64,000 bases of DNA from Allobosea sp. BK604 (lineage in GTDB: Bacteria; Pseudomonadota; Alphaproteobacteria; Rhizobiales; Beijerinckiaceae), in the NCBI RefSeq assembly GCF_004341515.1, contig NZ_SLZF01000011.1, forward strand, positions 124,001 through 188,000, read 5' to 3'. Positions 1-8,116 of the stretch are shown in pieces. A program made the translations under genes and the position numbers. The notes under the pieces are model-generated. The model saw nothing but the letters and a program-made list of their open reading frames with translations, was not told where the DNA came from and did no database searches. Numbering within the stretch: the first letter of the stretch is position 1; each line of letters begins with the position of its first letter.

Positions 1-773
1 CCTCGCGTGCGCCGCTGATCGAGCATCTGATCGAGCTCAGGGGCAGGCTGATCAAGTCGCTGATCGCCTTCCTGATCATGTTCTTCATCTGCTTCGCGTT
101 CTCGACGCAGATCTACAATCTCCTAGTGCTGCCCTATGTCTGGGCGGCGGGCACTGGCGCCAATGCGCAGCTGATCTATACCGGCCCGCTCGAGCTGCTC
201 TTCACCCATATCAAGGTGGCGGCCTTCGGCGCCGGCTTCTTCGCCTTTCCGGTGATCGCGACGCAGGTCTACAAGTTCGTCGCGCCCGGCCTCTACAAGA
301 ACGAGAAGCAGGCTTTTGCACCCTATCTGGTGGCGACGCCGGTCTTCTTCCTGCTCGGCGCGCTCCTGGTCTTCTTCTTCGCCATGCCGGTGCTGATGAA
401 GTTCTCGCTCGGCATGCAGCAGGCGGCGAGCGAGGGGCAAGCGGGCATCGCGCTCCTGCCCAAGGTCAGCGAATACCTGTCGCTGATCATGACGCTGATC
501 TTCGCCTTCGGCGTCGCCTTCCAGCTTCCAGTCGTGCTCACGCTGCTCGGCCAGGCCGGCATCATCGATGCGACCTTCCTGAAGGAGAAGCGGCGCTATG
601 CGATCGTCTTCGTCTTTGTGGTCGCCGCGGTATTGACGCCGCCGGACGTGATCTCCCAGCTGATGCTCGCCGTGCCGATGTTGCTGCTCTACGAGCTCTC
701 GATCTTCTCGGTGCGCCGGGTCGAGACCAAGCGCGCGGCTGCGAAAGCGGCCGAGGACGCAGCGGAGTCCTGA
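1..773 (+). CDS. tatC: Sec-independent protein translocase TatC (5' partial)
   Basis: TatC is the multispanning receptor of the twin-arginine translocase, which recognises RR signal peptides and exports folded proteins across the inner membrane. The reading frame is open from base 3 with no start codon, so the N-terminus lies outside the window. The visible part begins with a typical TatC first-helix entry (APLIEHLIELRGRLIKS) and continues with several hydrophobic segments and the family-typical loops around FVAPGLYKNEK and FLKEKRRY. The tail is Ala/Lys/Glu-rich, ending at TGA 771-773. Two proteins in this window (the dienelactone hydrolase near 15.6 kb and the binding protein near 40.3 kb) carry Tat-like signals and are plausible clients. 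tatA and tatB are probably upstream. Confidence 0.95.
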   Translation, partial: SRAPLIEHLIELRGRLIKSLIAFLIMFFICFAFSTQIYNLLVLPYVWAAGTGANAQLIYTGPLELLFTHIKVAAFGAGFFAFPVIATQVYKFVAPGLYKNEKQAFAPYLVATPVFFLLGALLVFFFAMPVLMKFSLGMQQAASEGQAGIALLPKVSEYLSLIMTLIFAFGVAFQLPVVLTLLGQAGIIDATFLKEKRRYAIVFVFVVAAVLTPPDVISQLMLAVPMLLLYELSIFSVRRVETKRAAAKAAEDAAES

Positions 774-784
774 CTCCGGTAAAG

Positions 785-861
785 CGTCATCCCGGACAAG
801 CCGCGGAGCGGCGCAGCTCCCGGATCCATCCTAGGGTGCTGCGCTCGTTGATGGATTCCAG
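785..861. repeat. Palindromic intergenic repeat family R1, copy 1
   Basis: This segment (GTCATCCCGGACAAG, then CCGCGGAGCGGCGCAGC, then GGATCCATC) matches the reverse complement of the right half of the copy at 1186-1290. The two lie in opposite orientation on either side of the GIY-YIG gene. Repeats of this style are common in intergenic DNA of Hyphomicrobiales. Confidence 0.75.
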
Positions 862-892
862 CGCCCCGCTTGGCCGAAGGCGTGGAGGCGCG

Positions 893-1177
893 ATGTGGGT
901 CTACATCATGGCGAGCGGTTGGAATGGAACGCTCTATACGGGTGTAACCAACAGTCTCTCGCGGCGGGTTGGAGAGCATCGAGATGGCTGCGGCTCCGAG
1001 TTCGTCAGGAAATACGGCGTCATTCATCTCGTTTATGCCGAGCACTTCGACCGGGCAGATGAGGCAATTAATCACGAGAAGCGCGTGAAGCGTTGGCGGC
1101 GGGAGCGAAAGATCGCCCTCATTGAACAGGCCAACCCCACCTGGCGCGATCTCTATGACACAATCCATCTCGATTGA
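893..1177 (+). CDS. Small GIY-YIG domain nuclease (COG2827/YhbQ-like)
   Basis: A 94-residue single-domain protein. The two halves of the GIY-YIG signature appear as VYIM near residue 3 and LYTG near residue 14, followed by the conserved Arg in SRRVGEH and a downstream Glu in the INHEKRVKRW helix. It ends with the NPTWRDLY tail common in this family. The catalytic layout looks intact, which predicts a metal-dependent endonuclease; the physiological substrate of stand-alone bacterial members is poorly known. I chose ATG 893 because it follows a GGAGG at about 884-888 and starts at the conserved MWVYI; an upstream ATG at 836 would translate repeat sequence. The gene is bracketed by inverted copies of repeat R1, which suggests the unit may have moved as a cassette (inference). 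Confidence 0.88.
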   Translation: MWVYIMASGWNGTLYTGVTNSLSRRVGEHRDGCGSEFVRKYGVIHLVYAEHFDRADEAINHEKRVKRWRRERKIALIEQANPTWRDLYDTIHLD

Positions 1178-1185
1178 CCTCCGTC

Positions 1186-1290
1186 GTCATCCTGGCCGGA
1201 GCGAAGCGTAGTGCCGGGATCCATCGTAGAGCGCGGCTCTCTACGATGGATCCCGGAGCTGCGCCGCTTCGCGGCTTGTCCGGGATGACG
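1186..1290. repeat. Palindromic intergenic repeat family R1, copy 2
   Basis: The element contains a perfect 16-bp inverted repeat (GGGATCCATCGTAGAG and its complement) around a 7-base loop. Its outer right part, read on the minus strand, repeats copy 1 at 785-861. It lies directly after the GIY-YIG stop codon and could fold as a long hairpin in RNA or a cruciform in DNA. Confidence 0.8.
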
Positions 1291-1407
1291 GCGGAGGGCG
1301 ATGGAGAGGGAAGAAGCATATATTCGTGCCGTTCCCCCGGATGACGGGGGAGTTTTGCTGCGCTACAGGATCAGCCGTCTTTTCCGCAGCGACGACATGG
1401 CCTGACG

Positions 1408-2970
1408 ATGTACGACATCAAATGGATTCGCGAGAACGCCGAGGCGTTCGATACCGGCTTGAAGCGGCGTGGGCTGGAGCCGCTCTCGGCCTCGCTGCTC
1501 GCGCTCGACGACGTCAGACGCTCCGCCATCGCCAAGGCCCAGGCCTCACAGGAGCGCCGCAATGCGCTCTCCAAGGAAATCGGCAAGGCGATGGGCCAGA
1601 AGGATCTCGCCAAGGCCGAGGAGCTGAAGGCCGAGGTCGCTGCACTGAAGGATTCGCAGCCGGGCCTCGAAGCCGAGGAGAAGGCGGCTGTCGCCAAGCT
1701 CGAAGGGCAGCTCGCGGCGATCCCGAACATTCCCAATCTCGATGTGCCTGATGGTGCGGATGAGAATGGCAATGTCGAGTATCGCCGGCATGGCGAGCAA
1801 CCCGAGAAGCAGGGCGGGCGGCTGTTCGGCTTCAACCGGCTCCATGAGCATTTCGAGCTCGGCGAGGCGCTGGGCCAGATGGATTTCGAGACGGCGGCCA
1901 AGCTCTCCGGTTCGCGCTTCGTCGTGCTCGACGGCCAGCTGGCGCGGCTCAACCGCGCGATCGGCCAGTTCATGCTCGACGTTCATGTCGAGGAGCACGG
2001 CTATACCGAGGTCAATCCGCCGCTGATGGTGCGCGACGAGGTGATGTTCGGCACGGCTCAGCTGCCCAAATTCGAAGGCGACCAGTTCCGCACCGTCGCC
2101 TTCGAGATGCCCGAACATCTGAAGCCGCACGGTCCTGCGGCCGAGCTCTGGGAGTCGCTCGCCGAGAGCTGGGCCTCCGAGCAGGGCAAGATGGAGCAGG
2201 CAACGTTCAACACGGTCATCCAGGCGCTCTATGATGACAATGTCCGCCGCGACGAGATCGACCAGATCGTCGCCTTCTTCGAGCGGCTGCGGCGTGACCT
2301 CGCGGTCGCCCGGCACGGGGCGGCGCGTGGCGAGGAATTCGGCAAGGCCTTCGGCGAGGGCCGCTGGCTGGTGCCGACCGCCGAGGTGCCGCTGACCAAT
2401 CTCGTGCGCGAATCGATCCTCTCCGAAGAGGAACTGCCGCGCCGCTTCACCGCGCTCACGCCCTGCTTCCGGGCCGAGGCCGGCTCGGCCGGGCGCGACA
2501 CGCGCGGCATGCTGCGCCAGCACCAGTTCGAGAAGGTCGAGCTGGTCTCGATCACCTTGCCGGAGAAGTCGAAGGAGGAGCATGAACGCATGCTCGCCTC
2601 GGCCGAGGCCGTGCTGAAGAAGCTCGACCTGCATTATCGCGTCATGACTCTGTGCACCGGCGACATGGGCTTCGCCAGCCAGAAGACCTGGGACATCGAG
2701 GTCTGGCTGCCCGGCCAGAAGACCTATCGTGAGATCTCGTCCTGCTCTGTTTGCGGGGATTTCCAGGCGCGGCGCATGAGCGCGCGCTATCGCCCGGCCG
2801 AAGGCGGCGCGCCGCGCTTCGTCCACACCCTCAACGGCTCGGGCACGGCGGTCGGCCGCGCGCTGATCGCGGTGATGGAGAACTACCAGAATGCCGACGG
2901 CTCGGTCTCCGTGCCCGACGTGCTGGTGCCCTACATGCGCGGGATCACCCGCATCGAGAAAGCGGCCTGA
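1408..2970 (+). CDS. serS: Seryl-tRNA synthetase with an internal insertion
   Basis: Class II synthetase that charges tRNA-Ser (and tRNA-Sec where present) with serine in the cytosol. The N-terminal coiled-coil arm covers roughly residues 1-110. Motif 1 is around GYTEVNPPLMV (about residue 200), motif 2 is the FRAEAGSAGRDTRGMLRQHQ region, and motif 3 is GSGTAVGRALIAVMENYQ. The TAEVPLTN serine-binding loop follows residue 322. At 520 residues it is about 90 longer than usual for the family. The extra length is concentrated at residues 231-318, between QLPKFEGDQFRTV and WLVPTAEVP. The insert is in frame, Glu/Arg/Ala-rich and probably helical. surE follows within 3 bases, so the two are probably co-transcribed. 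Confidence 0.96.
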   Translation: MYDIKWIRENAEAFDTGLKRRGLEPLSASLLALDDVRRSAIAKAQASQERRNALSKEIGKAMGQKDLAKAEELKAEVAALKDSQPGLEAEEKAAVAKLEGQLAAIPNIPNLDVPDGADENGNVEYRRHGEQPEKQGGRLFGFNRLHEHFELGEALGQMDFETAAKLSGSRFVVLDGQLARLNRAIGQFMLDVHVEEHGYTEVNPPLMVRDEVMFGTAQLPKFEGDQFRTVAFEMPEHLKPHGPAAELWESLAESWASEQGKMEQATFNTVIQALYDDNVRRDEIDQIVAFFERLRRDLAVARHGAARGEEFGKAFGEGRWLVPTAEVPLTNLVRESILSEEELPRRFTALTPCFRAEAGSAGRDTRGMLRQHQFEKVELVSITLPEKSKEEHERMLASAEAVLKKLDLHYRVMTLCTGDMGFASQKTWDIEVWLPGQKTYREISSCSVCGDFQARRMSARYRPAEGGAPRFVHTLNGSGTAVGRALIAVMENYQNADGSVSVPDVLVPYMRGITRIEKAA

Positions 2971-2972
2971 TC

Positions 2973-3734
2973 ATGCGCATCCTTGTGACGAACGATGACG
3001 GCATCCATGCCGAGGGCCTTGCCGTACTGGAGCGCATCGCGGCGCAGCTTTCCGACGATGTCTGGGTCGTCGCGCCGGAGACCGACCAGTCGGGCGTGGC
3101 GCATTCGCTGTCGCTGAGCAATCCGCTGCGCCTGCGCAAGATCAGCGAGAAGCGCTTCGCCGTTGCCGGCACGCCGACCGATTGCGTGATCATGGCGGCG
3201 CGCTCGATCATGATCGAGCACCGCCCTGATCTCGTGCTCTCCGGCGTCAATCGCGGCCAGAACGTCGCCGAGGACGTGACCTATTCGGGCACGATCGCCG
3301 CCGCGATGGAAGGCACCTTGCTCGGCATTCCCTCGATCGCGATCAGCCAGGCCTACGGCCCGACCGGGCGCGACCAGATCCACTGGGATTGCGCCGAACA
3401 TCACGCGCCTGGAGTCATCCGCCGCCTGCTCGACGAAGGCATTCCGGAGGGCGTGCTGTTCAACCTCAATTTCCCGCATGCCGCACCGGGCGACGTCAAA
3501 GGCGTCGCGGTCACGGCGCAGGGCAGGCGGGACCAGGAGCTGATGCGGCTGGAGCCACGCCAGGACGGGCGGGGCAATCCCTATTTCTGGATCGCCTTCC
3601 AGCGCAGCCGGAAAGAGCCGGCTAACGGAACCGATCTGCGTGCGCTCTCGGAGCAGAAGATCTCGGTGACGCCGCTCGAGCTCGACCTCACGCACGAACC
3701 GACCATGACCCGCTTCGCCCAGGTGTTCGCTTGA
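2973..3734 (+). CDS. surE: 5'/3'-nucleotidase SurE
   Basis: Metal-dependent survival-protein phosphatase that dephosphorylates nucleoside 5'/3'-monophosphates and short polyphosphate in the cytoplasm. The N-terminus MRILVTNDDGIHAEGL holds the metal-binding Asp8-Asp9. Ser40 (ETDQSG) and Asn93 (SGVNRGQN) complete the usual metal site. At 253 residues it has normal length. I chose the ATG two bases after the serS stop because the protein then starts exactly at the conserved MRILxTNDDG; a longer frame upstream only overlaps serS. The order serS-surE-pcm-nlpD is typical for alphaproteobacteria and links repair and survival functions. Confidence 0.96.
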   Translation: MRILVTNDDGIHAEGLAVLERIAAQLSDDVWVVAPETDQSGVAHSLSLSNPLRLRKISEKRFAVAGTPTDCVIMAARSIMIEHRPDLVLSGVNRGQNVAEDVTYSGTIAAAMEGTLLGIPSIAISQAYGPTGRDQIHWDCAEHHAPGVIRRLLDEGIPEGVLFNLNFPHAAPGDVKGVAVTAQGRRDQELMRLEPRQDGRGNPYFWIAFQRSRKEPANGTDLRALSEQKISVTPLELDLTHEPTMTRFAQVFA

Positions 3735-3933
3735 GATCACAGGTTCGCCTGAGATCAACTGCGAATTCTCCGGCATGGCCGCCTGACTTGGTCGCCTGAC
3801 TTGGTCGTCGGCGCTTCCGGTGCTCATGTACTGACATGCGCTCCTTTCGGATTCCTGACGGCCCTGCCAGTCGACTCATGCCAGCGAATTCCCGGATGAT
3901 CCCAAACAGCGATTTGATTCGTCGGGGAGCGCA

Positions 3934-4599
3934 ATGAGCGACGAGGGGCTGAGCAGCGAAGGCGAGCGGACCGTCGCTTTCCTGCTCTCGCTCCGGGCGC
4001 GCGGCATCGGCGATCTCTCCGTGCTGCGTGCCATGGAGAGGGTGCCGCGCGAGCGCTTCGCCCCGGCGCGATTTGCCGATCTGGCACGTCAGGACGTCTC
4101 CGTGCCCTTGCCCTGCGGCCAGACGATGACGGCGCCGCATACTGTCGCCAATCTCGTCAGCGCGCTCGATATGCAGCCTTCGGCGCGCGTGCTCGAGGTC
4201 GGTACCGGTTCCGGCTATGTCGCAGCGCTGCTTGCGGCCATGGGCGGGGAGGTGGTCTCGCTCGAGCGCTACCGCACGCTGGCACTGGCGGCGCATGAGC
4301 GAATCAGCGGCAGCGGCTATGCCGAATCAGTTGATTTGCGCCATGCCGACGGCTTCCAGCCTGACCGTTCGCTCGGCCGTTTCGACCGCATCCTCGTCAA
4401 TGGCGTCGCCAATTCCATGCCTGAGGCGTTGCTGCTGCGGCTTTCGCCCGGCGGCAGGCTGGTCGGGGCGCTCAGGATCGAAGGACTGGCACGGCGCGTC
4501 GTGGTGACACGCGCTGCCGACGGCGCCGCCTTCGACCATGCGCTCGGCCCGCTCGTGCGCCTGCCGCCGCTGGCGCCGGGCCTTGCCCAGGCGCTCTGA
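3934..4599 (+). CDS. pcm: Protein-L-isoaspartate O-methyltransferase
   Basis: SAM-dependent enzyme that methylates isoaspartyl residues in damaged proteins to start their repair. The SAM-binding motif I is LEVGTGSGYVAALLA at about residues 87-101, preceded by the PCGQTMTAPH segment (about 60-69) that holds the family's active-site Thr/Ser and His. At 221 residues the length is normal. It lies 199 bases after surE in the same direction; the pairing of surE and pcm is conserved in many proteobacteria. The spacer holds a short tandem duplication (GCCTGACTTGGTC twice, around 3781-3805) and no other feature I can name. Confidence 0.94.
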   Translation: MSDEGLSSEGERTVAFLLSLRARGIGDLSVLRAMERVPRERFAPARFADLARQDVSVPLPCGQTMTAPHTVANLVSALDMQPSARVLEVGTGSGYVAALLAAMGGEVVSLERYRTLALAAHERISGSGYAESVDLRHADGFQPDRSLGRFDRILVNGVANSMPEALLLRLSPGGRLVGALRIEGLARRVVVTRAADGAAFDHALGPLVRLPPLAPGLAQAL

Positions 4600-4722
4600 G
4601 CGCGAATCCGATAGATCGCCCGGCTAAAAATTCAAGGAGGGGGCCGGCTCGAAACGCTTTCGTAACCTGAACGAGGTTTTAATCGCCTTCATCGAGTTGC
4701 GTCGTTCGCGAGTATTCTGTTC

Positions 4723-6141
4723 ATGCGTAGCCAGCACGGATCGGCCAAGCCCGGCATCGCCCTTCGTCTGTCGTCTGCCTGCGTGCTGGCCCTCAGCGTC
4801 AGTGCATGCTCGTCGGACGCGATGCGTTTCACCAGCGACCCCTTCGACAGCCCGTTCAAGACCGCACAGGCCCCGGCCCAGCGCGATCCGGTGACGACGG
4901 GCTCGATCAACGCTGCACCGATGCCGAGCGGTTCGGTCGCTTCGGTGCGCTCGCAGCCCTTGCCGCCACCGCAGATGCAGGCAGCGCCGCAGATGCAGGC
5001 GCGGCCGCTGCCGCCCCCGCAGTCGGCCGTCGCCTTGCGGAGCGCGCCGCCGGCGCCGGTCGTCGGCAGCGCCAATGGCTGGTCCGCCCAGGGCGGAACC
5101 CCGATCGTCGTCGCCCAGGGCGAGACGCTCGATATGATCTCCTCGCGCTATGGCGTGCCACGCTCGGCCCTGATCTCGGCCAACGGCCTTTCCGGCGGCA
5201 ATCTGGCGCCGGGTTCGCGGCTGGTCATCCCGGTCTACAACGCCGGCGGCGACAGCGCCCCGAGGCAGCAGGCGATGCGCAGCGAGGCTCCGGCCCCCGA
5301 GCCGCAGCGCCTCGCCGTCCCGACACCGCGTCCGGCGCCGCCGCCGGTCGCCGAGGCCAAGAGCAAGGCCCAGATCGCCGCGGAAACGAAGGCGAGGGCT
5401 GCCGAAGCGCAGGCTCAGGCGAAAGCCCGTGCCGCCGAGGAGCAGGCGCAGGCCAAGTCCAAGGCTGCGGCCGATGCCCAGGCGATGCGCGAATCCCGCG
5501 CCAAATTCGCTGCCGAAGCCAAGGCGAAGGCCGAGGCCAAGAAGCTTGCCGCGGCCAAGCCGGTGGTCGAGACCAAGCCGGTGGCCGAAGCCAAGCCCGT
5601 CGTCGCCGAGGCGAAGAAGCCGGCTCCGGCCTCTGTGCCCGAGAAGGCCAAGCCCACCGTCGTCGCCAGCGCCCCGCCGGAGCAGAAGCTCACCGCCGTG
5701 CCGAAGGCCGCGGCCGAGCCGGCTCCCGAACCCGTGACAACGGCGAGCCTGCCGAAGCAGGAGGAGGCTGCCAGTGCCGACTTCCGCTGGCCGGCCCGCG
5801 GTCGGGTTATCGCCGGCTATAGCGGCAAGGGCGCCAATGAGGGCATCAACATCGCCGTGCCGGAAGGCACGCCGGTCAAGGCGGCGGAGGGCGGCGTCGT
5901 CGCCTATGCCGGCAGCGAGCTCAAGGGCTACGGCAATCTCGTGCTGATCCGCCATCCGAACGGCTATGTCTCGGCCTATGCCCATAATGGCGAGCTGAGC
6001 GTCAAGCGTGGCGAGACGGTGAAGCGCGGCCAGGTCGTCGCCAAGTCGGGTCAGACCGGCAATGTCGCCTCGCCGCAGCTGCATTTCGAGCTGCGCAAGG
6101 GTTCGACCCCGGTCGACCCGATGCCCTACCTCAACAACTGA
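4723..6141 (+). CDS. NlpD-like lipoprotein with LysM and degenerate LytM (M23) domain
   Basis: Probable envelope lipoprotein acting in septal peptidoglycan remodelling. A signal sequence ends in the lipobox VSAC, with Cys29 as likely lipidation site. A LysM peptidoglycan-binding domain occupies about 127-171. A long Ala/Lys/Glu-rich, probably helical or periplasm-spanning linker follows (about 205-300), then Pro/Ala-rich sequence and a C-terminal M23 domain from about 348. The zinc ligands look lost: the usual HxGxD region reads NEGINIA and the HxH motif reads QLH. This is the pattern of NlpD/EnvC, which activate amidases rather than cut murein themselves. The gene is followed by a clear terminator, and surE-pcm-nlpD is a classical order. 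Confidence 0.9.
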   Translation: MRSQHGSAKPGIALRLSSACVLALSVSACSSDAMRFTSDPFDSPFKTAQAPAQRDPVTTGSINAAPMPSGSVASVRSQPLPPPQMQAAPQMQARPLPPPQSAVALRSAPPAPVVGSANGWSAQGGTPIVVAQGETLDMISSRYGVPRSALISANGLSGGNLAPGSRLVIPVYNAGGDSAPRQQAMRSEAPAPEPQRLAVPTPRPAPPPVAEAKSKAQIAAETKARAAEAQAQAKARAAEEQAQAKSKAAADAQAMRESRAKFAAEAKAKAEAKKLAAAKPVVETKPVAEAKPVVAEAKKPAPASVPEKAKPTVVASAPPEQKLTAVPKAAAEPAPEPVTTASLPKQEEAASADFRWPARGRVIAGYSGKGANEGINIAVPEGTPVKAAEGGVVAYAGSELKGYGNLVLIRHPNGYVSAYAHNGELSVKRGETVKRGQVVAKSGQTGNVASPQLHFELRKGSTPVDPMPYLNN

Positions 6142-6245
6142 TCCCGAATCACCGACGCATTTTCGCCGCGAACCGGGATCAAGCTAACGCTACGAGCTAG
6201 GTTTACCTTCGATCAGCCCCCGCGAGACCCCGCTGATCGGAACAA

Positions 6246-6283
6246 GGCGGGACGGCCCCAGGACTGGCCGTCCCGCCGTTTTT
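6246..6283 (+). terminator. Rho-independent terminator after the nlpD-like gene
   Basis: Perfect 12-bp stem (GGCGGGACGGCC 6246-6257 with its complement 6266-6277), 8-base loop, then GTTTTT at 6278-6283. It lies 105 bases after the stop of the LytM gene and immediately before the following acetyltransferase. Confidence 0.92.
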
Positions 6284-6322
6284 ATGTCCGGCATTCCGCC
6301 TGAACGAACCGGCTCCCCCGCG

Positions 6323-6817
6323 ATGATCCGCCTGCGAAGCGCCGAAGCCGACGATATCGGGCTTCTCTGGGACTGTCTGGCGATCGCGGCCTACGAGCCG
6401 AGCGTCGCGAGCGCCATGAGCGTTCCGCTCGTCGCCGCGCATCTGGATGGCTGGAAGCGCCCCGGCGATTTCGGTGTGATCGCAGAGATCGAGGGCGGCG
6501 CTGTCGGCGCGGCCTGGGCGCGCCAGTTCAGGCCCGAGGAGCAGCCATCCTACTATGTCGACGAACTGACGCCCGAGATGTCGATTGGGGTGCGGGAAAC
6601 GGCCCGCGGCCTCGGCGCCGGGAAAGCCTTGATCGACGCACTCATCACTGAGGCGCGCTCCGCCGGACTGGGCCTTTGCCTCAATGTGCGAGATAGCAAT
6701 CCGGCCGTTCGCCTTTACGAGCGCGCCGGCTTCCGCCGGGCGCCCGGCTCCGAGGTGAGGAACCGGGCTGGCGGGATTTCATTCGGGATGGTGCTGCCGC
6801 GTCATCCGGCGAGCTGA
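6323..6817 (+). CDS. GNAT family N-acetyltransferase
   Basis: 164-residue protein with a GNAT fold. The acetyl-CoA binding motif A appears as IGVRETARGLGAGKALIDAL, and the C-terminal NPAVRLYERAGFRR segment is the typical motif B. The substrate cannot be told from sequence. I chose ATG 6323 (MIRLRSAEADD) rather than ATG 6284, because the latter lies inside the terminator's poly-T region and would add a non-conserved leader. The gene stands alone on the plus strand, followed by repeat R2. Confidence 0.85.
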   Translation: MIRLRSAEADDIGLLWDCLAIAAYEPSVASAMSVPLVAAHLDGWKRPGDFGVIAEIEGGAVGAAWARQFRPEEQPSYYVDELTPEMSIGVRETARGLGAGKALIDALITEARSAGLGLCLNVRDSNPAVRLYERAGFRRAPGSEVRNRAGGISFGMVLPRHPAS

Positions 6818-6848
6818 GATTCGAGCTGCGGGGGGCGTGCCTGCCACT

Positions 6849-6950
6849 AGAGCATTTCCGCGTTTCTTCGAACCGCGAAAATGCTCTATCTATTTGTTTT
6901 GACGCATTTTCTTCACGCGAACCGGCATCCACTTCGCTCGAAAATGCTCT
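6849..6950. repeat. R2 terminal-inverted-repeat element, copy a
   Basis: A 102-bp element with inverted ends (AGAGCATTTCCGCG at the left, CGCTCGAAAATGCTCT at the right), flanked on both sides by CTAG. The left 39 bases form a hairpin by themselves, and the core GACGCATTTTCTTCACGCG recurs in the other copies. Its right CTAG supplies the stop codon of the neighbouring minus-strand ATPase gene. Confidence 0.85.
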
Positions 6951-7824
6951 AGCTCTCCAGCCGCTTGCCGAGCCGGCCGGCGAGATCCTGGATATATTGC
7001 CAGGCGGTGCGGCCGGAGCGCGAGCCGCGCGTCGTCGCCCATTCCAGGGCCTCGCGGCGCAGGTCTTCCGGCGCGATGTCCAGCTTGAAATGGCTGGTGT
7101 AACCCTCGATCATCGCGAGATATTCGTCCTGGCTGCACTTGTGGAAGCCGAGCCAGAGGCCGAAGCGATCGGAGAGCGAGACCTTCTCCTCGACCGCCTC
7201 GCCGGGATTGATCGCGGTCGAGCGCTCGTTCTCCATCATGTCGCGCGGCAGGAGATGCCGGCGGTTCGAGGTGGCGTAGAACACGACATTGTCGGGCCTG
7301 CCCTCGACGCCGCCATCGAGCGCGGCCTTCAGCGACTTGTAGGAGGTGTCCTGGCCGTCGAAGGAGAGATCGTCGCAGAAGACGATGACGCGGTGCCTGT
7401 CCTGGCGCAGCAGGCCCATGAGCACCGGCAGGCTCTCGATATCCTCGCGGTGGATCTCGATCAGCTTGAGCGGCAGCGCTTGCCCGGCGAGGCGCTTGTT
7501 GGTGTCGGCATGGACCGATTTCACCAGCGAGGACTTGCCCATGCCGCGCGCGCCCCAGAGCAGGACATTGTTGGCCGGCAGGTCGCGGGCGAAGCGCTCG
7601 GTATTCTCGGCCAGGATATCGCGTACGCGGTCGACGCCGCGCAGCAGCGACAGCTCGACGCGGTTCACCTTGGCCACGGGAGCGAGCTCGGAGCCGGCCG
7701 GGTGCCAGACGAAGGCATCGGCCGCGGTCAGGTCGGCCGCCTTGCGGGCAGGCGGCGCGATGCGCTCCAGCGCGGAGGCGATACGCAGCAGGGTTTCGAG
7801 CGTCAGGGCGGCGTTGTCGGTCAT
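6949..7824 (-). CDS. DUF815 family AAA-type ATPase
   Basis: 291-residue P-loop ATPase of the DUF815 family, common in alphaproteobacteria and of unknown role. The Walker A motif GARGMGKSS is at 91-99, and the Walker B-like RVIVFCDDLSF at about 145-155 is followed by a typical sensor stretch (VVFYATSNRRHLLPRDM). I chose the start at MTDNAALTLE; the open frame extends 40 codons further upstream but into the promoter region. The TAG stop is formed by the edge of repeat R2 copy a. An overlapping palindrome (GTACCG/CGGTAC) lies 28 bases upstream and may be an operator. The gene is divergent from yajC. Confidence 0.9.
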   Translation of the reverse strand: MTDNAALTLETLLRIASALERIAPPARKAADLTAADAFVWHPAGSELAPVAKVNRVELSLLRGVDRVRDILAENTERFARDLPANNVLLWGARGMGKSSLVKSVHADTNKRLAGQALPLKLIEIHREDIESLPVLMGLLRQDRHRVIVFCDDLSFDGQDTSYKSLKAALDGGVEGRPDNVVFYATSNRRHLLPRDMMENERSTAINPGEAVEEKVSLSDRFGLWLGFHKCSQDEYLAMIEGYTSHFKLDIAPEDLRREALEWATTRGSRSGRTAWQYIQDLAGRLGKRLES

Positions 7825-7851
7825 CGGGAGCGCGTCCGCATGGAAAAAATA

Positions 7852-7871
7852 GTACCGAACGGTACGGTACC
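7852..7871. promoter_or_regulatory. Overlapping GTACCG/CGGTAC palindromes, putative operator
   Basis: GTACCG-AA-CGGTAC (7852-7865) is a perfect 6-bp-arm palindrome, overlapped by GGTAC-G-GTACC (7861-7871). Half-sites of this kind are used by several TetR-family repressors. It sits 28 bases upstream of the DUF815 start in the 292-bp divergent region shared with yajC; no regulator gene is adjacent, so the assignment is inference. Confidence 0.4.
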
Positions 7872-8116
7872 GGAATAGATCACCCGGGGGCGCGAGACAA
7901 GAGCGCAGGCGACAAGAGCCGCGCTCCGCAAGACACAAGACCATTGCGCGAATGCCGGCGAATCCATAGGTGAGGGGCGCGGGCGGACCATTGCCCGTGC
8001 CCGCAATTGATTTAACGCTGCCTGTGGCTATAGTCCGCGCGCTTTTTGAGCCTGACTAGCCTGTTGCCGCATTGACGGCCGGCGTGTTCGCGCCGCCGAT
8101 GTGAAGGAGCCCGTTC

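Noticed and set aside
836..892. Longer N-terminus of the GIY-YIG protein from ATG 836
   Set aside because: The extra codons fall in repeat R1 and in sequence without conservation; a good ribosome binding site precedes ATG 893.
6284..6322. Upstream ATG for the first GNAT gene
   Set aside because: It lies in the T tract of the preceding terminator; ATG 6323 starts at the conserved part.
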